Below, one piece after another: positions 46,804 to 59,710 of a stretch of DNA of 64,000 bases. Numbering within the stretch: the stretch's first letter is position 1; each line of letters begins with the position of its first letter. The stretch spans positions 48,265,200-48,329,199 of the forward strand of contig CM050648.1 in assembly GCA_027574665.1 (NCBI GenBank), written 5' to 3'. The notes beneath the pieces are model-generated. The model was given only the letters and a program-made list of their open reading frames with translations, did not search any database and was not told where the DNA came from. This stretch comes from Rhynochetos jubatus (Eukaryota > Chordata > Aves > Eurypygiformes > Rhynochetidae). Made by a program: the position numbers and the translations under genes.

Positions 46804-48955
46804 TCTGGCTTTGCAGAAAACATCTGTTACTAATTGTGGTTTGACTTTCTTCCACGAGGCATTAAGTTTCTTTATCATAACCATCTGTCATTTTTGCTGT
46901 GTACACTGAATTAATTACAGAATTTTAAACAGTTCATTTAAAACAAACCACAAACAAAATTACTATCTGGTGAGAGCAGTTTATGAATAATATGTGTATT
47001 CTTACTGTGAGGACAGGAGCCATTATTAAGATTCAGTCATTCAACTCGTCTCTGAACTTTTCAGGACATAATATTAAGTCCACAGAAGCTCATGCTGTTA
47101 TGAGCAAACCTCAAATCCTTCAGAACTGCAGAACTACACACAAATCAATATAAAAAGAAAATAAATTTAATCCCTGAACTCCATTTCTTCATGCAACAGT
47201 CAGAGATTAAACCTTTCGATAGTGTTTTGAAGACAAATTAACTTTTGGCATAAGTAGGAACAATCCTCTGGGTCAGTAGAAGTATACCATTTAGTTTTGC
47301 TGATGTAGAGCCCTGGATTTACTCTAAACCTCCTTTTTTTAGCACAGGTAGAGGAGGCTTGCTTTTAAAAACTTTACTGTAGCGGAAGGAGGCATCTTGG
47401 CCCTTGTAGAACACTTCCTCATTCCAGTTTCATGCAGGACGAAATGGGAGTAAATGCAAAAACTGTGACCCTCTCTTCTGTGTATGGACATTCTTGACTA
47501 ACCTCTGTAATAAATATTAGAAATGGTAAAGCTATTTTGTTAAGAAGGCATACCATTCTACATTAATTATTTCTGAGAGAGTTCACAGTGGTTATATTTG
47601 GGTAAGTGCTTGCCAAGAGTCAGGGTTGAACAGTCTTACTCATTATACTAATTGTGTTCTTTATTCCTTTGTTTTTATAGTCTGTACCAATTACAGAGAT
47701 ATTAGGAAGATTAGATGTCCCCAGTTGTGCCAATTATGCAACAGTGCATCCTGATTTTTCATACGAATATGGTTTCAGTTGAAGAATGTATCTAGTGACT
47801 GTTACCCTTCCACTTTTCAAGACATAGCCTCTGACAGATTATAAACATGTGATTGGGCTACTTTATGTCTTCATTTGTTCTCTTATAAAAGCTCTCCACC
47901 TTCCCACAAATTGCTAAACAATTACTTTGCTTATCGTCTGCAATGTGCATTATAATTTCATCACTTTCAATCTGAATTTTTGCTGAAGATCATGCATTCC
48001 TTTGATCTTTGAGATAAAAGTAAAATTCTCAGTAAGTATGCCTTTACTGGCATCTTTCCACCTTTCCTTTCTTGTTCACTCTAACCAAACAACTCCATCC
48101 CAACATTTTAAAATACAGAGCTGTCACTATTTTAAGTACTCAGTCCCATTTGCTCTTAATTATTGCACATTTAAACTGAAAATTCTCCATTTCTAAAGAT
48201 GATATAAACTTGTATATATACTAATTAAGCAAACTAAATTCAGTTTGACTACATAATAAAGTAAACCAAACAAAAAGAAAGCTAAAGTAGAAAATAAATG
48301 CACAGAAAAAGCTATTTTATGACTACATTAAGAACTTCTAGTTTAATACTAGAAAGTTAGGAAATGTCATAATTGAAGTTGCTTATTCAACAAATGATTT
48401 ATGATTGTCTTTAATCACATGACCTTACAGTATTTTTTGTGCAACTGCTGGAAATACATGCCTTGAATATATTACTCTGATTCATGTATAGAAATGACCT
48501 GGTGCTGTTTATTGAGTGGTGCAAGCACATTTTGGAAAAAAAAAAAATAGTGTGACTGTGTAATTAAAAATTATATCATAAAGTGTACCACAAAAGTGCA
48601 ACCCTAATTTAAACATTTCCTTTTTTTAATTTCATAACCCTGAGAGCTGTCATTAGCAGCTTTATTGTGGTGTGTACTGTCTTTAATTAAGCCTCCCCTT
48701 TTCAAGAATGATATCAAATTCTGTCATATTAAGTTCTGTATGGATTACAGAAATAGTGTGAACTCTTATAACTGATGGCCTATAAGTATGTCATTGTCTG
48801 TGTAGGACATGTTTATATTTAGCCAGAAGTTGTCAGAAATATTTGCCTAATAAAGAGGAATAAAGAGGAATTCTACATGTTTTTCTTATACTGTTTTCTA
48901 TAGTACCTGTATTGGAACACAGAGGCCAAGTTCTTTTACTGGTCTAGTCAGTTTA
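46804..48955. other. Unique AT-rich non-coding DNA
   Basis: No gene or repeat family recognised. Poly-A lies at 48536-48547. The part at about 48560-48740 is listed separately as a possible conserved element. Confidence 0.55.
48560..48740. promoter_or_regulatory. Possible conserved non-coding element (speculative)
   Basis: Non-repetitive AT-rich sequence with TAATTAAAAATTA, GAGCTGTCATTAGCAGC (a near-palindrome around CATTAG), and TTTAATTAAGC. Such homeodomain-type clusters are common in vertebrate enhancers. There is no direct evidence. Confidence 0.15.
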
Positions 48956-48959
48956 GGTC

Positions 48960-50215
48960 TTAATGTTTACTCAGTGGTGTCATGAAAGTGACTTAGCTGC
49001 TCCATCTGAACCTCCTGACTGGTCCATTGTGTTATCCTGTGTGACCCCATAGGCGTCATGGGTCTTTTCACACCCAGGACTGCTACTGGCAAGAGTTTTT
49101 CTGGGCTGTCCACCTTTATCCCAGAAAGCAGGTTTGTGAGGTTTACAACACCTCATCTTCACATTTCAGCTTCATTAAGTACATGACCGCCATTTATCTG
49201 CAAAATAGGCTAACTTCCAGTACCATCAAAAGCTCCACAGTGCAAGCATTTTCTACAGTGCCCCTACTGTCACAACAGCTACAGGTTTCAGCTCTCCGAA
49301 ACTCTTCAACATAAGACCCACTAAAGATGACACACATACCCACAACAGAAGCCACAATATTTGCAATCCCTCTCTCAGTGGTTTGGCTTTTGTGCACTGT
49401 TTTCATCTGGAGCCTATGGACTGTAATTCCCTTGAGCACTGTAACCATAAATGCTGAGAGATTCAAATTTTCCAGGCAACACTGGTCAAACACAGTATAC
49501 TGTGCTAGCCAGCATTGTACACAAATCTGGCTCGTATGCCGGATACCACTGAGACCCATGGCAGCTACTGTACAGTCCCTGCTGATACCTGTCCAAACCC
49601 AGGCTCTCCCTGCTGGTAGATATTGAACAGCCCAGATGTGCTACATGTTAACAAACAGCCCTCACATGCAATAAGGATCACCTGTCCCTCATCAGAAATA
49701 CAAGAATGATCTGATGAAAAGCAGGATGAAAACTCCTTTCAGACTGTACAGGCACTGCTGCCAAAACCCCAATCCTACGCTAACAATGCTAATGCTAGCA
49801 ATCCTGTGCTAAGAGTGCTGCTAATACAAGGAGTCAGGCAGAGTCCTGAGGTGGCATCCAGGAGTACCTTGTACAGAGAGATCAGGGGAGATGTCACAAT
49901 GACATATGACAATGATTTGTGTGATGGTGGCCTGGCTGAGGATATTCCCTGTGTGATGTGGCGGAAGCACAGAAGGGTCCACTGGGGCACTCCTGCTGCA
50001 GAGAGAACATTTAGGAGCACCCTAACACAGGCACCATTCCAGGGCCTGCAGGGCAGCGGAACGGGGATCTGGGGTTTGTGTGTCCATGTCAACACCCCTG
50101 TCCCCTTCCTCCTGCTGTCTCCAAACCAGACGTCCCATGGTGGTGACACAGAGGTAGCTGAGTGAACACTGAGCGTTGTAAGAGGCTCAGGCAGGTTCAG
50201 GAACACTTAAATTTC
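48960..50215. other. GC-richer block with several frames, unidentified
   Basis: About 1.25 kb of visibly more balanced base composition in AT-rich surroundings. It carries overlapping frames of 99-143 codons: minus strand 49194-49559 (121 codons, several Cys) and 49775-50206 (143 codons), plus strand 49327-49626 and 49806-50165. None shows a domain I recognise, and frames on both strands at equal length suggest composition rather than coding. Candidates are a decayed retroelement interior, a processed pseudogene or an old GC-rich segment. No LTR ends, poly-A tail or duplications were found. Confidence 0.3.
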
Positions 50216-52599
50216 CACAGATTTTAGAACATAAAAGGTAGCCAAAATAGAGACTAAACATTTTCTGAAATGCAAAACTCTCCTCTCTGACTATTACAGA
50301 TGAAAGGGACTCTAGCTTGAAAGAGAGCACCTCCGAGGAAGTTGAAAACCTGACTGACTCCATGTCTCTGTGTTGTGCAAAACTGAAAAGAACCTTCTTT
50401 CAGACAAGGACAGCCACAGTACAGTCATGTGCATGTGGAGCATATAGTCAACTATAAAAGCCAGTGGGAATAGAGCATTTTAACCAACAGGTCATTATTT
50501 GTGCAGATAATTAATATAATCTGTATTAACTGTATATTAATATAACCACCATGTCAGTTACTGAAGAAATATTTGCATTTTTAGCTGAGAGATAAGTAGT
50601 GAAGGTCTTCACCTAGAACCGATTTTATTTTTCATGTTCTATTTATTTAGAATTCTGCTGAGAAATATACTGCCTAATGACTACATTTTGCTTTCAGAAA
50701 AATATATTATGAGTCTGCACAGTGACTTTTGTACAATTTTATACCACATGGCACATACAGAATAGACTAGGGAAATTAGTCTCAGATTTATAAACAAAAC
50801 TTCTTACACAAGTGACTCATTTTAGTTGAATGTGGATGGCCCTTAATGGGAACACATATGTTTATGCTAAATAACCTGTAATACCAACTGAGGTGGCACA
50901 ATTCTCTCCGCCATTAAGAAGATTGATTTTGCCTTGGAGTGCCTCTACTCAACAGAAGTACCCTTCAGGTAAGTTGAAAAAGTTATCAGGCGTGTAGTGT
51001 AAATGAGCAGTGGAGATTCTGGAGATGGAGGATAACTATAGTATTCCATTGAAAAGTATTTTCTGTTTCCTAAGACACTAAATATTCATCCATTAAAAAA
51101 AAATTTAAAAGTAGCATGTAATTGTGACAACTAAAAGTTTCTTGTAAATTGCCTAACAATTAAGACACGGAATAAAAATTCTGAAGTGGAAAAAAAAAAG
51201 AAACGAAGCACCTAAAAAAACCCACCAAATGCCAGAAATACTGAACTTTAACCTTTCAATCTATAAAGAATAGGAAGTATTTAATGACAAGTATAGGCAA
51301 CCGTAGGACAAGATTAATTCTGCAAAAGTGCTAGCAATACTCCACTGTAAATCTGTTGTGAGATCAGATTAAGTTTAGATTAAGTACAGTTGCCAATATG
51401 GAAGATCTTAGAAGATTATTTTTGGTTAATAAAATGCCTAAACACATATGGGAATTTTAACGACATCTTTTTTTTGGAGTTGTTTTCAAATACTGGATTC
51501 AGTTACAAACAAGACAACTAATAGTCGTGCAAGACCAAAAATATAATGAAAACCATAGGAAGGGAGGGCAGTAAGGGAAAAGAAGATGGAATATTGCACT
51601 ATTTGTTTTGACTTTTATATATTTAAATTAAGTTATTGGATTCTAGCTCTTATAACCATTTCCTCAAAATTATAACTCCTATGTCCAATCTTGTCTCTCT
51701 GAGAGCTTTTGTGAATTTGAAGGATAAAGTGTAGATACCTAGAGGGACAAGATATATATTTACAATACGTATAAAACACAACTTTGTTATATAAATGTAT
51801 TCCACTGGGCTGAATTAAACATTTCAGTCTAGATTTATAAGTATATTAATTCAATAAACTCTAATGAGATCTCTGTTAAGAGATAAGTCTGAAGTTTTAT
51901 TTATTTATTTATTTGCTTGCTTTTAACCTATAATGTATGCATAAATTAAAATGTTAATTTTCTCTCCCTACCCTGTGTAATATTAGGACCATGAGCTGCT
52001 GGGCAAAGAGAATGCAGGCACACTTAAACACGTAACAACAATGCTCAGATATTAGGTTATTCAGACCAAACAAGGTGTAAGTTACTGTTCCAAATAACAG
52101 TCTATTCTTTCAGCAGATAACACTAGATTTATTTTTTTCCTCTCTTCTAAATTTTTGAAATTGTTTTAACTTATGCCAAAACTAAGTGATAGGATAATAA
52201 AATACTCCACAGTGTTTTACTCTGTCACATTCCTTCTTTGGAGGAATATTTCTTTAGTTTTCTTCAGACATACAAAGCATGTATTTATCTTATTGAAATA
52301 AATAAAAAAATAAATTCTTTTTTACTTGTTTTTCCAAGTATTCTCGTGGAATGAAAAGGGATTGAATGGGTTTGGGGGATAAAAAATGGGGAGCTTGGTG
52401 TGATCACACAGTTGTTCAACACAAAAAATTTCTACTGTCCCAGGCCAGTTAAGCCAAAATCCTTTTAATTGTTGAAGATGGATTGTAAATTCTATCTGTT
52501 ACCAGACAGATCTCAAAACTGAATCTAGATCATGACTGTCTCCATGAACCATTTATCATCTATTGAAGAGGATGATTATTAGTTCAAAGACAGATACTG
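50216..52599. other. Unique AT-rich non-coding DNA
   Basis: No gene recognised. It contains an A-rich tract at about 51188-51200, AAAAAAACCCACC at about 51213, and a (TTTA)n run at 51896-51915. Confidence 0.55.
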
Positions 52600-53520
52600 A
52601 ATCCACTAATTGTACTAACCTAATCTTCTATTACAAGGTGACTCACTTCATGGATGAGGGAAAGGATGTGGATCCTATCTACCTAGACCTTAATAAAACC
52701 TTTGACACCATTCCCCACAGCATTCTGCTGGAGAAACTGGCTGCTCACAGCTTGGAGGAGATCACTCTTTGCTAGGTAAAAAACTGGCTGGATGGCTGGG
52801 CCCAAAGATGTAAATCCAGTTGTGGGCCAGTCACAAGTGGTGTTCCCCAAGGCTCAGTACTGGGGCCATTTCTGTTCAGTATCTTTATCAATGACCTGGA
52901 CGAGGGCTTAGAGCACACCCTCAGTAAGATTGCAGATGACCTGTTTGAGGGTAAGAAGGCTCTACAGAGGGTTTCTGGGCAGGCTGTATTGATAGACACA
53001 GGCCAACTGTATGAGGATCAACAAGGCCAAGTGCTGGGTTGTACACTTGGATCACAACAACCCCCATGCAGTGCTACAGTCTTGGGGAAGAGCGGCTGGA
53101 AAGTTGCCCAATAGAAAAGGACCTGGAGGTATTGGTTGGCAGCTGGACTACTATAAGCTGGCAATATGCCCAGGTAGTCAAGAAGGCCAATAGCATCATG
53201 GCCTGCATCAGAACCAGTGGGGCCAGCAGGACTAGGGAAGTGATTGTCCCCCTGTACTCGGCACTGGAGAGGCTGCACCTCTAATACTGTGTTCAGTTTT
53301 GAGCCTCTCACTACAAGAAAGATATTGAGGTTCTGGAGCATGTACAGAGAAGGGCAACGGAGCTGGTACAGGGTCTGGAGCACAAGTCATGTAAGGAGCG
53401 GCTGAGAGATTGAGTTGTTTGGCCTAGGGAAGAAGAGAGGCAGAGTAGACTTTGTCAAGGGAAGACCTACAGCTACCTGAAAGGAGGTTGTAGGGAGGTG
53501 GGTGTTGGTCTGTGCTCACA
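52600..53520 (+). mobile_element. CR1 LINE reverse-transcriptase fragment, plus strand
   Basis: An uninterrupted CR1 ORF2 segment covering the RT core. Motif A region reads PIYLDLNKTFDTIPHSILL (about 52671-52727). Motif B is [11 protein letters not shown] (about 52836-52868), followed by [14 protein letters not shown]. Motif C is IADD (52929-52940), so the two catalytic Asp codons remain, though the first residue is Ile instead of Phe/Tyr. The C-terminal part runs through [10 protein letters not shown] and continues to a GGAGGTTGTAGGGAGGTGGG block at about 53483-53503, where similarity stops. Both ends are truncated: there is no endonuclease and no 3' tail. A few stops and frameshifts (e.g. 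TAG at 52773) show that it is inactive. Confidence 0.95.
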
Positions 53521-56500
53521 TTTTTACACCAAACAACACAAGGTCTGTGGGTAGGGGTATGATACTTTCAACAGGCAAGCTTCATCTTGTACATTTCTTT
53601 AGAGTATTCCTCATACAAACAAGTCTTCAGAGCCCAGCAGAGTATTACGTTAGAGACCTCCGAGCAAGCTGGTATGTCTACACAGTGAAGTGGGATGCTG
53701 AACACACATATTTTCCAAAAGAGCAAAGCAGGATCAGCACAGAGCCACATCACAGTTAAACTGATCTGCCTGTTAGTGGGTCTTATTAGCTCTGAGCAAT
53801 CACAGACATCTATGCACTTACACATCTTCCAGCTCTAAATTTTAAACATTTTCTGGTAGCCTGGGGACCTCTGCACTGCAACCTGCTGTGGAGAACCAAT
53901 CTCTGGCCAAAGAGTTCTTGTACGCAGCTTGCAGAGCTCAAAAGGCAGAAACACCTCACACCCTCCAACCTTATTTCCCCTGCCAAAATAAGTAATTTAA
54001 AGAGCTTCATGATTAGTGAACTCCAAAGACCCAGGTTATCAAGTTACTGGTCCTCAAGTTACCTGCAAAATAGCCAGTATTTTGCAGTGTATATTAGAAG
54101 CACTACCAATACTGAGATCTACACATAAGATGGTAGACTATTACAATATTCTTTCCTTGTAAGACATCTTTTCTTCATACACTGTGAAAGTGTTGATAAA
54201 AATGTGCAGATATCTACAGTAAACAGCTCTACGCTTATTGTATTTAGAGGAAATTCTACCTTTAATAGTTATCCTCTCTATATATGCAAGCTCCAAAGCT
54301 CTACTTATCATCAGAGAGGATTTTGGGTCCTCCCACAGATTTTCTTCTACATACATAAAATATGGATCTAATATACATTAGAAAGTCATATCTCCAGACT
54401 CTATATGGCTGACATTTACTAATAAGTTAAAACATTTTACCATTAGCTCTTTTGGTTCAGCTTTTGGAAGATAATGTGATGTACTTACTGTTATCATTGC
54501 TTAGTGTGAAAAACTTACTCTGCAATTTCAGAGACAGCTATTGAACATATCAATTAATGTACACATTTTATGTCTGTATATTTCTCAGCCCTTCTAGCTG
54601 ATTTATTCTGATTGCGCTCTGAATATCTTCAAGGAAATTGTTTTTCAACGAAGCCATGCACCCTGATCCTCAGAACAACTGTGGTTCAAAGGATGTGGGT
54701 TAACAAACAAGGAGCTTCAATACACACTTGTCAGATGTGCAAGTATTTTTAAACACAACTGCTGCACTTTTACTCCTTGTTAGAAAATTATCTCAGAAAC
54801 CTGCACTAGTATGCATTAAAGAAAACTAGCACCTTTCATTCAGTGGATTTTTTCTATATCCATGGAGAGTAGGACTAGACAGGTACTGAAATATTCAACT
54901 TCTCTTGCTGCTTGAGTAGTTTTACAAATACATAGGCCATACAAAAGAGTACACTATTTTTCTTCTTGCGAGCACTGCCTCTGAAAGGTATCACTTGCAG
55001 GAATAATGTAGAGAGAATGGGAAATGTGTTCTGCTCCAACTACCAACTCTAATTCAGCTTTCTAAAGCTATTGCTTTGATACTGCATTGGGATGGCGCTG
55101 GAGTGCTGAGGCCAAATCCCCTTACTGCTAACGGTAGATGTTACTGTGGCAAGCCAGTATACCATTTTGCTCAAAACCAGAATAATGAAATTGAACTATC
55201 AGTAGGCAATATGGACAACGTAAATGCTGATAGGTAGAGATAAAGACTGCAAACTAAATTCTTCTCAGACAAAAATGGATCTGTAAGACTGCATTTATAC
55301 TTCTTCCAAAACTAGATTGGAACAAATTAAGGGAGTTCCTAAAATTTATTCCAGAAACATAAACTGAGTGTTCAAAGTGGTTATTCAATTGTTTTGTCAG
55401 CCAATATGTAGGAAAATCCTACACATTAAAATCACCATCACCATCTTCAACTGCAGCAGAAAATATTCTAAGGAGAATTAAGTATTTGAAAGATCTTCAA
55501 GTGGTTGAAAGTAAAAAAGATGCTGAAGCCAACTATGGCAGAATTTTGAATTCTCTAACTCTGCCTTGCTTAAAGCTCTTCTCATTTTCATTTACTGGCA
55601 TGGCCCTTTGGGCCTCTGTGAAGCTCTACTGACTTAAGTGACATGCACAGAAGTCCATGCTAGCAGATCCAGACGCAAGATCAGGGCACAAGGTGGTTCA
55701 TAAATAAATGTAAGAAAGGCAGATACCTCTTGGGCCTGTGTGATTTGCAGCCACTAGTTCCTGATTTGGGAGAAAAAAAGTCTTAGGTTTCAGTAAATAG
55801 AGAAAGTTAAGGTGTCTGCTCCTTGAAAAAACGTGTACACAGCATACTGATGAAAACTGGCCTTGTTCATAATGAGCTAATTCTATGTCCCAGATATGCT
55901 ACAGTCAAATACGTGTCCTGGGCACAGAGGCTATGATCCTTCAGAAGCAGGTGTGCTGTAAGGTTCATCAGCTTGTCCTCATCCCCCAGGCTTTTGCTGC
56001 TCCAGGAGCCCCTGCTTAGTGATAACACAAGTGTTTATGCAGCCACAGAATGGATTGGATTGATGAACTAATTTATCCTAAATTATCTCTGCAAAAAATG
56101 TTTGAGCTCTTCTACAGCTGGATCAATTCTCCAGTCCACTGCATAAACAGCTGGATGCAACTGTGGGTAGCAGCAAACACAGAAGGCAGCTTGATGGTGG
56201 GAAAAAGTACCTGGCAACAGGGTGAATATTAGCTTATGCAGCCACATCACCAGTGTGAAACTGCAACCTGGCAAAAGAGAAATGGAGCCTAAAAAATTTA
56301 TGACAGATTAAGACACTGCTGTGATAGAAAATGTGACAGATCAGAGATTTTATAAATTTAGTTATCCTAAACTAATTTCAAAAGTTGCAAGTCTTTCTAT
56401 AAATCTTAAAGTAATTTAGGATTAAGTTGGACTAAGTCATCAGCCATGACTACTACTGTATGGTAATAATGGCTACTCAGCATCATTCAGTAAATACAAA

Positions 56501-59339
56501 TTTAAACATATAAAAGAAAATTAAATTTAGATTGATTAAGGTATATTAGGACATATATATTTATCTTACTATTTTTGTTTGCTGAATAATGTTGTATATA
56601 AACACAGTGCTTTTGAAAAGAAAATGAAAAATGAACCAAAAAACCTTAAGTGAAGACAGCTGTTTATGGTACTTAAGTAGTAATGTGATAATTACTCATG
56701 CATAACCACTCGATTATAAATGTGGAAATGCCTAATTAATTAATATGTTAAATTAATCATAACACAGAAAGATATCAAAGGCTACCTTGCACCATTTATC
56801 TAGAACTTTGTGTTTTGTGTACAGCTGCATTGATACTGGAGAAGTTTAAGGCCAAATTATAACTAATGGTACTACAACACGTTATCAGCATCTTCTGATA
56901 TAGGACAGTACTGATGGATTTCTCCACTCACATACACTCTTGAGATGCTTTATGTTGGTTCTGAAGAAAGATGGGACCTTGGCTTTTCCAAATTGTTAAG
57001 TACATATAAAATAATTTCCTTTTTTTTTTTTTTTCCATGTTCTCAGCCTATGGGAACACTGTATTCCTCAGTGTCCTCAAGAAGAGTGAAGTTAGGGTAA
57101 AAACACTCTACATCATCTATACATCATGATGCTTCCACAGGGTAATCAGGAGAATGTTATGAATAAGGTACATAAACATTATTTACATTGTTCTTACAAT
57201 TTAGGTGAAATTGAATGATATCGGCTATAAAAAAACCTTCAAATCCTCATTTACATCTTGAAATCAATCACTGTGGTTGCACATTTGCCTCTTTTGTAAC
57301 TCTGCTGCTGTTTTAACTGATTATTTTGTTGGAATGAATAGTTGTGGAAAGTGAGTTTTGGGTAAATATTTGGGAAAATTATAACACTTAACCTTATATT
57401 CGTACTTGGATGCTTATCCTGACTGTCTGGTTCCAGGACCAGTTTTAATTCATACCATATAACCTAAATTGACCCACTAAGAGTTTCACTATCAAGACCT
57501 TAGATAGAAAGGCCAAAACAGAAGCTGCGATAAAAGGTGTCACTGCCAGATTTTTCTGGTGAAAAGTGCTAGATATGGGGTTTATGTTGTGCTTGATTTG
57601 GGCAGTGATGTTCAAGCAGTACTTACATGAGATTGGTTATCTAAGATGTACAGCTTTCCCGAAGCTCAACCAAGGCAAGATTGAGCCAAGAAAGCTGAGG
57701 CTGGAGAAACAGGTTAGGAGGGAACAATGTTGCTCTGATTGATTCCATAGTTAATTATTATGATGTACTTACTATTGGGATCTACTAATACTTACAACAG
57801 AGGCATGTTTGTAGACTTCCAGCTGGCATTTGAATTGTTATATAGGTGCTTCAGTCATCTTTTTATCTTCTGCAGTTAGTTTGCAATACATATTCACTGT
57901 TTCACATGCTTTTATTTTTTACGCATTGTATAACTGCACCGCACAAATTATAATACACATTTAACACACACTACCATATAGTTTGCATATTATACTATTT
58001 AACATAGCACAAATCAATACTAGAATACCAAAGTAATGGAAATATGACAAGCAATGTCTTTTACTAAAAAGCACCCAGCACTATACCATACCTTAGTATT
58101 ATTCAAAAGATGATGTTGAAATGCAAAACAGATGTCCAGAGATTGTCAGTGAATATCCATTCATCTTTTCATGGAACTTAAAGTCTTGGTTATGATGTGT
58201 AGCAATTTGAAATGGCCTGAGATTAGTTTATAAGAAAAATGACTTAGCTCTTCCTATTCTGTACTACCTCTTGCGTCAGCAGAAATGCTTTAAATTTTCT
58301 TTCTTAGCGAAAGACCAGAAGGTCAGTAGCTAGAGCTTTATGAATCCGACTGTGGAATTTTGAAACTGCCCTCACTTCTTGAACACTGTCATTCCAATGT
58401 TGTGATTCTTCAGGAAAAAATAAAAAGGGTTGAGGATCCATCTGATATAAATTTTAAAATACGGATAATGATTTGCAAAGTTGTTATAGAACGGGTCAGT
58501 TTTGTGTTCCTGAGGTTTACATTAATTGTATTTATTCCATGCTGACTAACAAGACTTTGCTATTACAGCAAGTAAACAACTCAAAGGCATAAATAGTAAA
58601 ACTTAATTAAAAAAGGTCTTTAGATTGATGTTTTATTTTTTTAGCTGCTAAATAATTCAGAAGCCTAACTCTTCCCGATACTGCTTTCAAGACTTATTTT
58701 CCATGATTTGAAGTAAGATTTATGCCACTAATTGAGCAAGTCATATGTCAGCATAAGACATGGTCCTTTAAGTCACATAATTTCATTTCTTATCATAACA
58801 ACTTATGAATTTCAGAAAAGATGGCACTGCTTGTTAAAGTCAGACATTGTGTGTAGTAGCAGTAGTAGCAGCAACCGTTGTTATGACAGCAACATTGTCA
58901 TCTAGCTAATTGAATATCATTTACAGTGTTGCTAACACTGAAATTTTGCTAGAAGTTTCATGCTAGTAGTCTGCTACTCTCACTTCAAATCATTCCGGGC
59001 CACCAAGTCAGGACCAGGATATGCATAGTTGTGAATCTGCTGAGAATCCCCTTTCCAAAGAAGTCAAAGTATGACTTTCAACTTTACACACAGTTGGAGG
59101 AAAGAGAGTAACAGTCATGTGGAAATAAATTAATTTCATTTGGTTTCATTAATTTTATTATGGACAGGTAAGAGATGAAAAGCATAGTTATCTAATGTGC
59201 TGTGTAACACTTTTTAGAGTATTCCCATTTTTACATAGGCCCTTCCTGAGAATGCTGGTTTAATAATGTCATTACCTATGATTACTAGAGCTCCATCAAT
59301 ACATAGAGACCACTAATAGAATTCTAACCTAATATTATA
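53521..59339. other. Unique AT-rich non-coding DNA
   Basis: Nearly 6 kb without a recognised gene. Minor contents: poly-T at 57020-57034 and a TAG/CAG-type trinucleotide patch at about 58855-58872. Frames at 53502-54010 and 56050-56274 on both strands are short and unrecognised. The part at 56690-56860 is listed separately. Confidence 0.55.
56690..56860. promoter_or_regulatory. Possible conserved non-coding element (speculative)
   Basis: Dense homeodomain-type sites: TAATTAATTAAT at 56733-56744, further TTAATCAT and GATAATTA cores, plus ATCAAAG (TCF/LEF type) at 56774-56780, in sequence without repeats. Regulatory function is a guess from motif density only. Confidence 0.18.
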
Positions 59340-59710
59340 AATCAGGGCAGCTATTTGGAGAAGCCGCTCTTTACTTCAAGAAGAAATGAGTTTATGCATG
59401 TGGTGCCTGTGCACCTGTTGGGTCTTGCAGAGACACATGTACCTCAAGGGGACACGAGATTCAAGGTGTGGATAGGCAGCTACCTCAAGGAAAGGTCTAT
59501 GGGAGGGCTGAAAGCAACAGTCCTACAGGGGATTATCTTAGGGTCTGCAGCTATCAGATCACTGGAAGACCTTTGGCACCATCAACTGCCAGTCATCTTT
59601 TTCTGGATCAGGACCTTCACCTCTACTAAGACAGTCCTGGATGGCACTAGGGCAAGAAGAACAGTACATCAGTTACACCCCCTGGTTGTACATTTGTGCT
59701 AGACGTTCCA
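59340..59710 (+). other. Open 115-codon stretch, unidentified
   Basis: A + strand frame from 59355 to 59702 stands out in AT-rich DNA through its more balanced composition. The predicted product starts MEKPLFTSRR and has no recognisable domain, signal peptide or repeat. There is no polyadenylation signal or splice site that would define a gene. It may be a fragment of an old retroelement (parts such as YLKERS and VLQGIILGS are faintly RT-like: CR1 has a VPQGSVLG string in a comparable position) or chance. I do not call it a gene. Confidence 0.3.
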
